64,000 nucleotides of DNA from Agarilytica sp045430345. GTDB lineage: Bacteria > Pseudomonadota > Gammaproteobacteria > Pseudomonadales > Cellvibrionaceae. Within the stretch, counting starts at the first letter, position 1. The number at the start of each line of letters is the position of its first letter. Positions 27,143-35,650 of the stretch are shown piece after piece. Under the pieces are notes generated by a model. The model was not told the DNA's origin, ran no database searches, and saw only the letters and a list, made by a program, of their open reading frames with translations. Both the position numbers and the translations under genes were made by a program. The stretch spans positions 682,001 through 746,000 of the forward strand of contig JAILXT010000001.1 of assembly GCA_045430345.1 (NCBI GenBank), read 5' to 3'.

Positions 27143-27465
27143 GGGCTAAGATTTTATTTCTGAGGGGGAGAGAATATAGAAGTTATGAGGGCGGAGCTAG
27201 CGTCATTTGGCATGGAAATACAGAAACTTTGACCTATTCAGACTGAGGCTTACGGTATTTGCTTTAACACGTCTGATAAAACTATAAAAACACTAATAGT
27301 TTCAGTGGGTTATGGTTTGTTGTTAATGTGAAATATGGTGCGTGTAGTTAGGGTAATTAATAGCACATAGGCTGCCCCATGATGTAAAATCCCTCGTTCA
27401 TATATTCATTGGAATATGAATTCATATCTGCTTTTTGATGGGCTCTAATTTTAGGACGAACAACA
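27143..27465. other. Divergent promoter region of jetA and efpL
   Basis: A gap of 323 bases between the leftward jet operon and rightward efpL. It is AT-rich in the middle (27240-27440) and contains no gene. TTTTAGGACGAACA before the efpL ATG supplies an AGGA ribosome site. I cannot assign an operator. Confidence 0.55.
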
Positions 27466-28038
27466 ATGCCGAAGGCTAGTGAAATAAAGAAGAATACCGC
27501 GATCGACTATAACGATAAAACGTACATCGTAAGGCAGATAGACCGCTCTGTGCCCCAGGGCCGTGCGGGCGGCAGTATCTTCAGGATGCGTATGTACGAC
27601 GTGGTCTCTGGCGGGAAAATCGACGAGACCTTTAAAGACTCCGATATGCTGAACCTTGCCGATCTTATTCGCCGCCCGGCGATGTTCTCTTACGTGGATG
27701 GTGATGAGTATGTGTTCCTTAATACGGAAGATTACACGCCCTACAACCTAAATAAAGAAGCCATCGCGGATGAAATACTCTTTATTAATGAAAGCACCGA
27801 GGGTATTCAAGTCATTATCGTCAATGATGTGCCTGTAGCGCTGGATATGCCCACGACCGTTGAGCTGGAAGTGACGGAAACAGATCCATCCATCAAAGGC
27901 GCCTCCGCAACATCACGAACAAAGCCTGCTGTGCTTTCAACGGGTGTGACTGTGCAGGTCCCCGAGCATATTTCTACGGGTGATAAAATCAAAGTGAACG
28001 TGGAAGAGCGTAAATTTACGGGCCGTGCGGACAAGTAA
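27466..28038 (+). CDS. efpL: Elongation factor P-like protein EfpL (YeiP)
   Basis: A 190-residue EF-P paralogue that relieves ribosome stalling at polyproline and related motifs. It begins MPKASEIKKN and follows E. coli YeiP throughout: an N-terminal KOW-like domain, then two OB domains, with SYVDGDEYVFLNTEDYTPY and the C-terminal TGVTVQVPEHISTGDKI. The loop tip carries R33 rather than the modified lysine of EF-P, as in E. coli EfpL. A hairpin follows its stop at 28060-28083. It is a chromosomal housekeeping-type gene and is not evidently part of either neighbouring system. Confidence 0.95.
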   Translation: MPKASEIKKNTAIDYNDKTYIVRQIDRSVPQGRAGGSIFRMRMYDVVSGGKIDETFKDSDMLNLADLIRRPAMFSYVDGDEYVFLNTEDYTPYNLNKEAIADEILFINESTEGIQVIIVNDVPVALDMPTTVELEVTETDPSIKGASATSRTKPAVLSTGVTVQVPEHISTGDKIKVNVEERKFTGRADK

Positions 28039-28059
28039 GCCCGAATCTCAGTAAACGTC

Positions 28060-28083
28060 TGGGGCTTTGAACTCATAGCCCCA
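28060..28083 (+). terminator. Candidate terminator after efpL
   Basis: A perfect 7-bp stem, TGGGGCT (28060-28066) with AGCCCCA (28077-28083), and a 10-base loop lie 21 bases after the efpL stop. The T-run that should follow is poor, so it may only pause transcription or protect the 3' end. Confidence 0.45.
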
Positions 28084-28126
28084 GCTGCTATCTTACATAA
28101 TGTGAGCAGTTATCATTCATAGTGTA

Positions 28127-28630
28127 ATGCGCCCAAACGATTGGGCTCTAGGTGAAGCGTCTACAGTGCAGCGTTTTCGTAAGGTCAAAAACACCCGTAC
28201 CTGGGTGTTATTCATGCTTCTGGCTTATGTAAGCCAGCTGTTTGGCCTCAGTGCGCACGCCAGCATGATGGTGGATTCCGGGCCGCATTCCTCTAAAGAA
28301 GAAATGACACACATCAGCGCCGAAGCCTCATTGCCGTGTCACGGTGATGGCGAAAACATGGTCATGCTTCACGTCCCGTTTCACAGCCCAGGCCATTCGG
28401 ATAGCATAGATACACAAAGCTCAGAGACACAAAACTCAGAGACACAAAACACTCCACAAAGCTGTTGCGAAGCGGATTGCTCAATGATCGATTGCCATAC
28501 CGGCAGTGCGGCGTTGGCGTCTTATCAGGTATTGGTGTTTTTACCGACTCAGGTGATTAATACGGTTGCTAAACCCGCGCTTCGCTCTATCTCTATTCCT
28601 TCTCTTTATCGTCCCCCCATACTCGGCTAA
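28127..28630 (+). CDS. Small exported Cys/His-rich protein, copper-island type
   Basis: A 167-residue protein with one N-terminal hydrophobic export segment (about 26-45, ending LSAHAS). A variable His/Ser/Thr-rich middle follows (short repeats of SETQN), then a cysteine cluster SCCEADCSMIDC and a C-terminal SLYRPPILG. It resembles the protein at 63103-63534: the export segment (LLAYxxQxxGxxAHAS), the CC..(D/N)CSM cysteine cluster and the SL(Y/F)RPPI tail are shared. It directly precedes cusB-cusA. A periplasmic copper-binding or sensing role is likely but inferred. No named family was recognised. The true start may be downstream of 28127. Confidence 0.7.
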   Translation: MRPNDWALGEASTVQRFRKVKNTRTWVLFMLLAYVSQLFGLSAHASMMVDSGPHSSKEEMTHISAEASLPCHGDGENMVMLHVPFHSPGHSDSIDTQSSETQNSETQNTPQSCCEADCSMIDCHTGSAALASYQVLVFLPTQVINTVAKPALRSISIPSLYRPPILG

Positions 28631-28729
28631 CACGGGATTAATCCGTTTGTAAGACGGCTGTTTAGGCGAGGGGTATCCCTTCACATATTGTTTCTGGTGC
28701 TGATAAATAGCACCGAATAGGGGGCCGCA

Positions 28730-30013
28730 GTGGCATCTTCAACTCAATCAAAGATTACGATTTATTCTATTTTATTCGGGGTCGTTTTAGGCGCTAGTGT
28801 GCTTGGCGTGCTGTTATATATCTTCGGGCCACAAGCGACGCATCGCGAGGAAATCGTGAGTGACAATACGCCTCTCTATTGGGTAGCCCCGATGGATGAT
28901 AACTATCGTCGAGACAAACCGGGTAAATCCCCGATGGGGATGGATTTAGTTCCGGTATATAAAAAGACGAATAATTCCCATGAGGGTGAAACGGACGGCT
29001 TTTTTATTGCACCCGACGTCGTTAATAATTTGGGTGTTCGTACGAAAGTGGCCGAAAGAAAACCCCTTAAAAATACGATAGTGACCGTGGGTTATGTGCA
29101 GTACGACGAAGATAAACTTATTCATATTCACTCCCGTGTTTCGGGCTGGGTGGAAAAGCTGTATGTCACCTCCACAGGGAACCCAGTTAAAAAGGGCGAG
29201 CCGCTGTATACCTTATATTCGCCCGAGCTGGTTAATGCGCAAGAAGAGTTTATTCTTGCGCTAAACCGAAATAATGCCCGTTTTGTGGAGTTGGCTGAGA
29301 ACCGCTTACGTGTGCTTAAAATCTCCGATCGTTTTATTGAATCATTAAAACGGGATCGCGTGGTTAAACAGACCGTGCCATTTTTTGCGCCACAAAGTGG
29401 TGTGGTCGGTATGCTGAATATACGAGAAGGTTTTTTTGTTGAGCCGGACCTCACCATGTTAAGTATTGGGTCCTTGGATCAAGTCTGGGTGGAGGCCGAA
29501 ATATTCGAGCGACAAACTTCCCTTGTTAACACGGGCGACCCCGTAACGATGACCTTAGATTACCTACCCGGTAAAACATGGTCGGGACATGTCGATTACA
29601 TTTACCCTGCATTAGACAGTAAAACCCGCACCCTGCGTATTCGTTTGCGATTTGATAACAAACACGGTGACCTAAAACCGAACATGTTTGCACAGGTGGT
29701 GGTAGAACCAAAAAGTTCAGAGGCTCTATTGGTTATTCCCCACGAAGCCCTTATTCGCACAGGCAAGCATGACCGCGTGGTACTTGCCTTGGGCGACGGA
29801 TATTTTAAATCTGTTGAGGTAATGGCTGGGCGCTTCGGTGCAAAGTACGTTGAAATATTGAAGGGGCTGAGTGAGGGCGATCGCATTGTGACGTCAGCAC
29901 AATTTTTACTGGACTCTGAATCAAGTAAAACATTCGGTGTTGCGCGGATGCATCACGATATCGATGACGCTAGCGATATGGATCACATAGAAAGCCACGA
30001 ACTAGGCGAGTAG
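28730..30013 (+). CDS. cusB: Copper/silver efflux RND periplasmic adaptor
   Basis: A 427-residue membrane-fusion protein that links the inner-membrane pump CusA to an outer-membrane channel. An N-terminal anchor helix (about 8-31) is followed by a heavy-metal-binding domain, YWVAPMDDNYRRDKPGKSP ... PMGMDLVPVY (about 48-77). This is the methionine/aspartate-rich motif typical of CusB. Barrel-sandwich and alpha-hairpin regions come next, and the C-terminus is histidine- and aspartate-rich. The start is GTG at 28730, with a GGGGG-containing site just upstream. cusA starts 9 bases later. No cusC (outer-membrane) gene is adjacent, so CusBA must use a channel encoded elsewhere. Confidence 0.93.
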   Translation: MASSTQSKITIYSILFGVVLGASVLGVLLYIFGPQATHREEIVSDNTPLYWVAPMDDNYRRDKPGKSPMGMDLVPVYKKTNNSHEGETDGFFIAPDVVNNLGVRTKVAERKPLKNTIVTVGYVQYDEDKLIHIHSRVSGWVEKLYVTSTGNPVKKGEPLYTLYSPELVNAQEEFILALNRNNARFVELAENRLRVLKISDRFIESLKRDRVVKQTVPFFAPQSGVVGMLNIREGFFVEPDLTMLSIGSLDQVWVEAEIFERQTSLVNTGDPVTMTLDYLPGKTWSGHVDYIYPALDSKTRTLRIRLRFDNKHGDLKPNMFAQVVVEPKSSEALLVIPHEALIRTGKHDRVVLALGDGYFKSVEVMAGRFGAKYVEILKGLSEGDRIVTSAQFLLDSESSKTFGVARMHHDIDDASDMDHIESHELGE

Positions 30014-30022
30014 GGGGCGACT

Positions 30023-33000
30023 ATGATTGAATCAATTATTCGATGGTCCATTTCAAATCGCTTTCTTGTGTTGTTAGCGACATTAATACTCGTTGGGCTC
30101 GGGGTGTTTTCCGTAAAACATACGCCTGTTGATGCTATTCCGGATTTGTCGGATGTTCAGGTTATTATAAAAACCTCCTATGCAGGTCAAGCCCCACAAG
30201 TTGTGGAGGATCAAGTCACTTATCCGCTGAGCACGGCTATGCTCTCAGTTCCTGGCGCAACCACGGTGCGAGGGTATTCTTTTTTTGGTGATTCCTACGT
30301 TTACATCATCTTTGAAGAGGGTACAGATGTGTATTGGGCGCGCAGCCGGGTGCTGGAATATTTAAGTCAGGCGGCGTCATCCCTACCCGCTGCTGCAAAA
30401 CCACAACTCGGGCCGGATGCAACGGGTGTTGGGTGGGTGTACCTCTATTCGCTCGTGGATAAAACAGGTCAGCACGATATCAGTGAGTTACGCAGTTTGC
30501 AGGATTGGTTCTTAAAGTACGAATTGCAAACGGTGCCTGGTGTTAGTGAAGTTGTTGCCGTGGGCGGTATGGTCAAGCAATATCAAATTACCGTAAACCC
30601 CGAAAAGCTGAGGGCATACGGTATACCGCTATCCCACATTCAAACCGCCGTAAAACACGCAAACCAAGAAGTCGGCGCTTCGGTAATCGAAATGGCTGAA
30701 GCTGAGTATATGGTGCGCGCGAGCGGCTATTTAAAAAGCGTTGAGGATATTCAGAATATTCCCCTTGGTGTAAACGAAAATGGCACGCCACTTTTATTGT
30801 CGGATGTTGCGCAGGTTGGCATAGGCCCGCAAATGCGTCGTGGTATTGCTGAGCTAAATGGGGAGGGTGAAGCGGTTGGTGGTTTGGTGGTCATGCGGTC
30901 GGGGGAAAATGCGCAAACCACAATTGATGGTGTAAAAACGAAGCTGGAACAATTGAAGCAAGGCTTACCCAAGGGTGTGGAGATTGTAACGGTATACGAT
31001 CGATCATCTCTAATTCAGAGCGCAATTAAAAATTTGTGGACCAAACTTGTCGAGGAGTTCATCGTTGTCGCGCTGGTCTGTTTTATCTTTCTGTTTCATG
31101 TGCGCTCGTCTCTCGTTGCCATCATTACCTTGCCAGTCGGTATTCTAACCGCCTTCGTGGTTATGCATTTACAAGGGATTAATGCCAATATTATGTCCTT
31201 GGGCGGGATAGCGATTGCCATTGGGGCAATGATCGATGGCGCTATCGTCATGATAGAAAATATGCACAAGCATATGGAAAACCCACGTTCCGAACAGGAT
31301 ACGCATTGGCACGTTGTGGCAAAGTCAGCAACTGAAGTCGGGCCAGCGATATTTTTCAGTTTATTAATTATTACGGTCAGTTTTATTCCTGTTTTTACCT
31401 TAGAGGCACAAGAGGGGCGAATGTTTCGCCCGTTGGCCTTCACAAAAACCTATGCAATGGCCGCATCGGCAGCGCTTGTCATTACATTGGTGCCAGTTTT
31501 AATTGGCTTGTTTATTCGTGGTCGCGTTCATGCTGAACATAAAAACCCGGTTAACAGAATTATTGGCAGTGCATACAATTGCCTATTGAGTAGAGTGCTT
31601 GATTATCCAAAGGTGACTGTTGCCGCGGCAGCAGTGCTTTTGCTAAGTGTTTTATGGCCGTTAACTAAAACGGGCAGTGAATTTATTCCTGATCTTGATG
31701 AGGGTGATTTAATGTATATGCCCATCACACATCCGGGTATTTCGATCGGTAAAGCACGTGAGCTGCTTCAGCAAACCGACAAGTTAATCGCGACCCTTCC
31801 CGAAGTTGAAAACGTGTTTGGTAAAGTAGGGCGTGCAGAGACCGCAACCGATCCTGCACCGCTCACAATGATTGAAACGTTTATTCAGCTAAAACCTCGC
31901 AGCGAGTGGCGTAAAGGTCTCACCACAGAAAAACTTAAAAAAGAACTGGATGCATTGGTCTCAATTCCCGGTGTAACCAACGCTTGGGTGATGCCGATAA
32001 AAACCCGTATCGATATGTTAGCCACCGGCATTAACACCCCTGTGGGTATTAAAGTGGCCGGGCCGAGCTTGATCGGTATCGAGATGGTCGGCAAACAACT
32101 CGAAGCGATACTGCAAGACCTTGAGGGGACTGCATCGGTATTTTCAGAGCGTGTGGTTGGTGGTCGGTACTTAGATGTGGATATTGATCGAACGAAAGCC
32201 GCACGCTTTGGTTTGAATATAGCGGATGTGCAACAGGTCATCGCTTCCGCCGTGGGTGGTGTTAATGTCACCCAAACGGTGGAAGGGCTTGAACGTTACC
32301 CGATTAATATTCGTTACCCCCAATCTTATCGCGACTCACCGGAAAAGTTATCCCTGTTGCCGATGTTAACCGGCCGGGGTGAACGTATCGCCCTTGGTGA
32401 TGTGGCGAACATCTCCATCACTGACGGCCCTCCGGCAATTAAGAGCGAAAACGCACGTATCAACGGTTGGATCTATGTGGATATAGCGGATATCGACGTG
32501 GGGAGCTATGTTAAAAACGCACAAGCTGCGGTTAAATCGACACTGTTACTGCCAGCAGGCTATTCGCTTTCGTGGTCGGGTCAGTATGAATATATGGCGC
32601 GAGCGAAGGAAAAGTTAGCGTACGTCATCCCCCTTACATTAGCGATTATTATCGTACTTTTATATTTGAGCTTTCGACGTTTTGCCGAAGTGGCGATTAT
32701 CCTCGGCACCTTGCCGCTCGCGTCGGTTGGAAGCCTTTGGTTGATGTATTGCCTTGGCTTTAACTTCTCGGTTGCTGTTGGCGTAGGGATGATTGCCTTA
32801 TCTGGCGTTGCCGTGGAGATTGGTGTGATTATGATCGTGTATTTGAATCAATCCTTTTCGAAGTTGGTTCAGCCAGGTAGTGAGTCAACCCTAGATATGT
32901 CCCCCGTTACAAAGGATGTGTTAAAGCGCAGTGTGTTGGAGGGCGCTGCGTTAAGAATCCGCCCGATATTGATGACTGCCGGGGCGACCATTGTCGGCTT

Positions 33001-33160
33001 ATTGCCGATAATGGTCGGTTCCGGCACTGGGTCTGAGGTGATGCAAAGACTTGCCGCGCCGATGGTTGGCGGTATGATCAGCGCGCTCATCTTAGCGCTA
33101 TTTGTGATCCCTTCTGTGTACTATTTATGGAAAACAGCCGTATACGTTAAATCTAATTAA
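30023..33160 (+). CDS. cusA: Copper/silver efflux RND pump
   Basis: A 1045-residue HME-type RND proton antiporter with twelve membrane helices and two large periplasmic loops. The TM4 motif GGIAIAIGAMIDGAIVMIEN is the Cu/Ag (CusA) pattern and differs from the DFGLIVDGAV motif of the CzcA proteins at 46659 and 55143. DAIPDLSDVQV, FIPDLDEGDLMYMP and the C-terminal GAALRIRPILMTA are conserved RND segments. It exports Cu+ or Ag+ from the periplasm and cytoplasm through CusB. It follows cusB by 9 bases. The next gene, SPFH, is 98 bases on and may be independent. Confidence 0.95.
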   Translation: MIESIIRWSISNRFLVLLATLILVGLGVFSVKHTPVDAIPDLSDVQVIIKTSYAGQAPQVVEDQVTYPLSTAMLSVPGATTVRGYSFFGDSYVYIIFEEGTDVYWARSRVLEYLSQAASSLPAAAKPQLGPDATGVGWVYLYSLVDKTGQHDISELRSLQDWFLKYELQTVPGVSEVVAVGGMVKQYQITVNPEKLRAYGIPLSHIQTAVKHANQEVGASVIEMAEAEYMVRASGYLKSVEDIQNIPLGVNENGTPLLLSDVAQVGIGPQMRRGIAELNGEGEAVGGLVVMRSGENAQTTIDGVKTKLEQLKQGLPKGVEIVTVYDRSSLIQSAIKNLWTKLVEEFIVVALVCFIFLFHVRSSLVAIITLPVGILTAFVVMHLQGINANIMSLGGIAIAIGAMIDGAIVMIENMHKHMENPRSEQDTHWHVVAKSATEVGPAIFFSLLIITVSFIPVFTLEAQEGRMFRPLAFTKTYAMAASAALVITLVPVLIGLFIRGRVHAEHKNPVNRIIGSAYNCLLSRVLDYPKVTVAAAAVLLLSVLWPLTKTGSEFIPDLDEGDLMYMPITHPGISIGKARELLQQTDKLIATLPEVENVFGKVGRAETATDPAPLTMIETFIQLKPRSEWRKGLTTEKLKKELDALVSIPGVTNAWVMPIKTRIDMLATGINTPVGIKVAGPSLIGIEMVGKQLEAILQDLEGTASVFSERVVGGRYLDVDIDRTKAARFGLNIADVQQVIASAVGGVNVTQTVEGLERYPINIRYPQSYRDSPEKLSLLPMLTGRGERIALGDVANISITDGPPAIKSENARINGWIYVDIADIDVGSYVKNAQAAVKSTLLLPAGYSLSWSGQYEYMARAKEKLAYVIPLTLAIIIVLLYLSFRRFAEVAIILGTLPLASVGSLWLMYCLGFNFSVAVGVGMIALSGVAVEIGVIMIVYLNQSFSKLVQPGSESTLDMSPVTKDVLKRSVLEGAALRIRPILMTAGATIVGLLPIMVGSGTGSEVMQRLAAPMVGGMISALILALFVIPSVYYLWKTAVYVKSN

Positions 33161-33258
33161 ACGCTGCTATACTCGGCTACGAAATTCTGAATGTGGTGCT
33201 GAGCGCGTCGAGCGTCAATACCCGACTGTATAAAAATAAGCCAAGTAAGGAGCTGTTT

Positions 33259-34629
33259 ATGAACGCATCAACGAATAAAATTATGGAATTAGGGAAAGGG
33301 CTTTTGTTTAAAGCCCTAGGCGTTGTTGCCGGTCTGCTATTTCTTGGCTATCTATTTGCCAACTCGATCTTTTATGCAGAGCCTGGGTATATTTATCATG
33401 TAAGAACACTCACTGGGAGCGAACAAGTCGTGACGGAGGTCGGGTATAAGTTCTTCCCATTTGGCCGCTATAACTCATGGAAACGAGCCATGACGGTACA
33501 GGCACTCAGCGGTGGAAATACGAATGGTATTCGCGCCGAAAAAGACTCGGACAACACATCCGCTAGCCTCCCACCTATGAGCATTATGTTTTTAGATCAG
33601 GTCGATGCTCATGCAGAGGCAACCGTTCGATTTTCTATTCCGTCAGATAAGGAATCGTTCCTTAATCTTGCCCATGAGTATCGATCGCCTGAAAATCTTT
33701 TACGCACATCATTAATGCCTGCGTTTAAAGAAACCCTTCAAGCAAATGCTTCTTTAATGGCAGCAGAAGAATATTATGCTGGCGGGCGAACAGAGTTTAA
33801 TTCCGAGTTCGAAAACCAAATGAGCAATGGCATCTACTTAGTCAAACGCGAAGAGGTGCGCGTGAAAACGGCCCGAGCAGCAACGTCATCGGCCAATGCA
33901 TCTTTAGGTACCGACCAAGAACAGTACGGCGAAGACGCAAAAACAGTCTTCGTGGTAAATAAAGTGTTAGATGAAACCGGCGTTCCTAAACGTAAATCAC
34001 AAAGATTTTTAGAGTTTGGTATTACAGTAGTTTCAGCCTTAGTTACTGATATGCGACCCAACCAGAAGTTTATTGAACGCATGCAATTGAAACAAAAGGC
34101 CTCTGCAGACCGCGCCATCGCGAGAGAGCAGCGCGTTCAAGAAGAAGAGCAACGATTGCTGGCAATCGCGCGTGGTGAGCGAGAAGTCGCGCAACGTCAA
34201 GCTAAAGCCAAGGTAGAGCAGATTCAAAAAACGACCGAAGCTGAAACGGATAAACAGCTGGCAATTACCGGCGCAGAGAAATTAAAGGCAGAAGCCTCCA
34301 TCGCGAGGGAAACCGCACAAATCAATTACGAAAAAGCAAAGATTGAAGCTGAAACAAAGCGCACCCTTGCAGAAGCGCAGGCCTATGAGAAAAAAGTTAT
34401 TCTACAAGCGGATAACGCATTGGCCCAAAAATTAGAAGCGGAAATACAGATTCAAAAATTATGGGCGCAAGCTTTCTCTCAACGGAAGGTACCGACTACT
34501 GTATTCGGTAGTGGTCAGTCCGGAGCGCCAGTAGGAAGCGATGCAGAGGTAAAAGCATTTATGCAAATGTTAACCTTAGATGCGGCAAAACGCTTAAACT
34601 ATGATCGAGAAGTTAAGAAATCCAAATAA
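33259..34629 (+). CDS. SPFH/Band 7 domain membrane protein
   Basis: A protein of about 456 residues with one N-terminal membrane helix (about 17-37). An SPFH-like domain (about 45-270) is followed by a long Glu/Ala/Lys-rich coiled coil (about 270-390) and an Ala/Gly-rich tail. Such proteins assemble into ring-like membrane scaffolds (flotillin, HflK/C and related types). The start at 33259 has a textbook AAGGAG at 33247-33252. A 22-codon upstream extension to 33193 is rejected. It sits between cusA and an ankyrin lipoprotein and shows no clear tie to copper. The exact subfamily is not recognised. Confidence 0.85.
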   Translation: MNASTNKIMELGKGLLFKALGVVAGLLFLGYLFANSIFYAEPGYIYHVRTLTGSEQVVTEVGYKFFPFGRYNSWKRAMTVQALSGGNTNGIRAEKDSDNTSASLPPMSIMFLDQVDAHAEATVRFSIPSDKESFLNLAHEYRSPENLLRTSLMPAFKETLQANASLMAAEEYYAGGRTEFNSEFENQMSNGIYLVKREEVRVKTARAATSSANASLGTDQEQYGEDAKTVFVVNKVLDETGVPKRKSQRFLEFGITVVSALVTDMRPNQKFIERMQLKQKASADRAIAREQRVQEEEQRLLAIARGEREVAQRQAKAKVEQIQKTTEAETDKQLAITGAEKLKAEASIARETAQINYEKAKIEAETKRTLAEAQAYEKKVILQADNALAQKLEAEIQIQKLWAQAFSQRKVPTTVFGSGQSGAPVGSDAEVKAFMQMLTLDAAKRLNYDREVKKSK

Positions 34630-34658
34630 GCCCCATAAATGGCTTGCCTAGGAATTAG

Positions 34659-35015
34659 ATGAATATGATCAGACGGTGTTGTGTAATCTTGTTTTTAGGC
34701 TGTGTAGTGCTGTCTTGTGATTCCCACTTGAAGGGTGAGCCGCCTTTACATCGTGCGGCTTATAAAGGCGATGTAGCGCGTATTGTTGAGCTGGTTAAAA
34801 GTGGGGTGCAGGTCAACAGCCTTAATAGTGAGGGCGCAACTCCCTTGCATTGGGCCGCCTTTAAGGGCGAAATTGATGCGGCAAAGCTACTCCTGAAATA
34901 CGGTGCCAATGTGAATGCAACCACAAAAAAAGGCTCTACGCCCTTACGACTCGCAACGACCCATAAGAAGGATGCCATGATAAAGCTCCTTACCTCGTAT
35001 GGTGGTGAGATTTAG
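34659..35015 (+). CDS. Ankyrin-repeat lipoprotein
   Basis: A 118-residue protein. Residues 1-20 are a lipoprotein signal with the lipobox VVLSC, so the cysteine should be lipidated. Three ankyrin repeats follow (PPLHRAAYKGDVARIVELVKS, TPLHWAAFKGEIDAAKLLLKY, TPLRLATTHKKDAMIKLLTSY). It should be a small protein-binding module on the periplasmic face of a membrane. It lies 29 bases after the SPFH gene on the same strand and may be expressed with it. Confidence 0.88.
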   Translation: MNMIRRCCVILFLGCVVLSCDSHLKGEPPLHRAAYKGDVARIVELVKSGVQVNSLNSEGATPLHWAAFKGEIDAAKLLLKYGANVNATTKKGSTPLRLATTHKKDAMIKLLTSYGGEI

Positions 35016-35140
35016 TTTAGCCGACGTATATTATCAATTAATGAAAAGTCCGCACCTAACGATAAAGTGAAAAATGGAATGGCTGAATGCTGCTTCAGCT
35101 CATTTGATACCTGTAAGCAACACCTTTTGGGGGAGTTGAT

Positions 35141-35560
35141 ATGAGCACGTGCCCGTGCACCAGTGGTAAGGCGTTCAAAGCATGCTGCGGCCGATATGTG
35201 TTTACGAACAATCAATCGGTTGAACGGACCCCCGCTGCGAAAACGCCAGAACAGTTAATGCGCTCCCGTTTTACTGCATACGCATTGGGGGGTTGCGGTG
35301 ATTACCTACTGGCCACGTGGTGGCCTGCAAACGCAACCCAGTTAACGTCCGAGTCGCTTTCAGAAAAAACGTACGAGTGGGTAAGGTTGGATGTTCTAGA
35401 CAAAGGCCAAAAAGGGAACGATGGTTGGGTGAGCTTTTGTGCTTGGTTTTTAGATGAAGCAGGTAACGAGCAGGCGATGCGAGAGAAGTCTTCCTTTAAG
35501 CGAGAACAAGGTCGCTGGTATTACGTAATGGGCGAGCTTAGTAATAGTGATGCTAGTTAA
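35141..35560 (+). CDS. ychJ: YchJ-family SEC-C motif protein
   Basis: A 139-residue protein of the UPF0225/YchJ family. The N-terminal SEC-C metal-binding motif STCPCTSGKAFKACCGRY (residues 2-19) binds zinc. It is followed by the YchJ domain starting TPEQLMRSRFTAYALGGCGDYL. The cellular role is unknown. It has its own ATG at 35141 after TTTTGGGGGAGTTGAT, a strong ribosome site. It is followed convincingly by hrpB. Ordinary chromosomal gene. Confidence 0.9.
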   Translation: MSTCPCTSGKAFKACCGRYVFTNNQSVERTPAAKTPEQLMRSRFTAYALGGCGDYLLATWWPANATQLTSESLSEKTYEWVRLDVLDKGQKGNDGWVSFCAWFLDEAGNEQAMREKSSFKREQGRWYYVMGELSNSDAS

Positions 35561-35650
35561 ACGCAACTGACAACGCGCCATAAAAAGAAGCACGGGATCT
35601 AGCTGTTTCGTGCGTTATGAAAACACCCAATTGATACCCGGTAAAATTTT

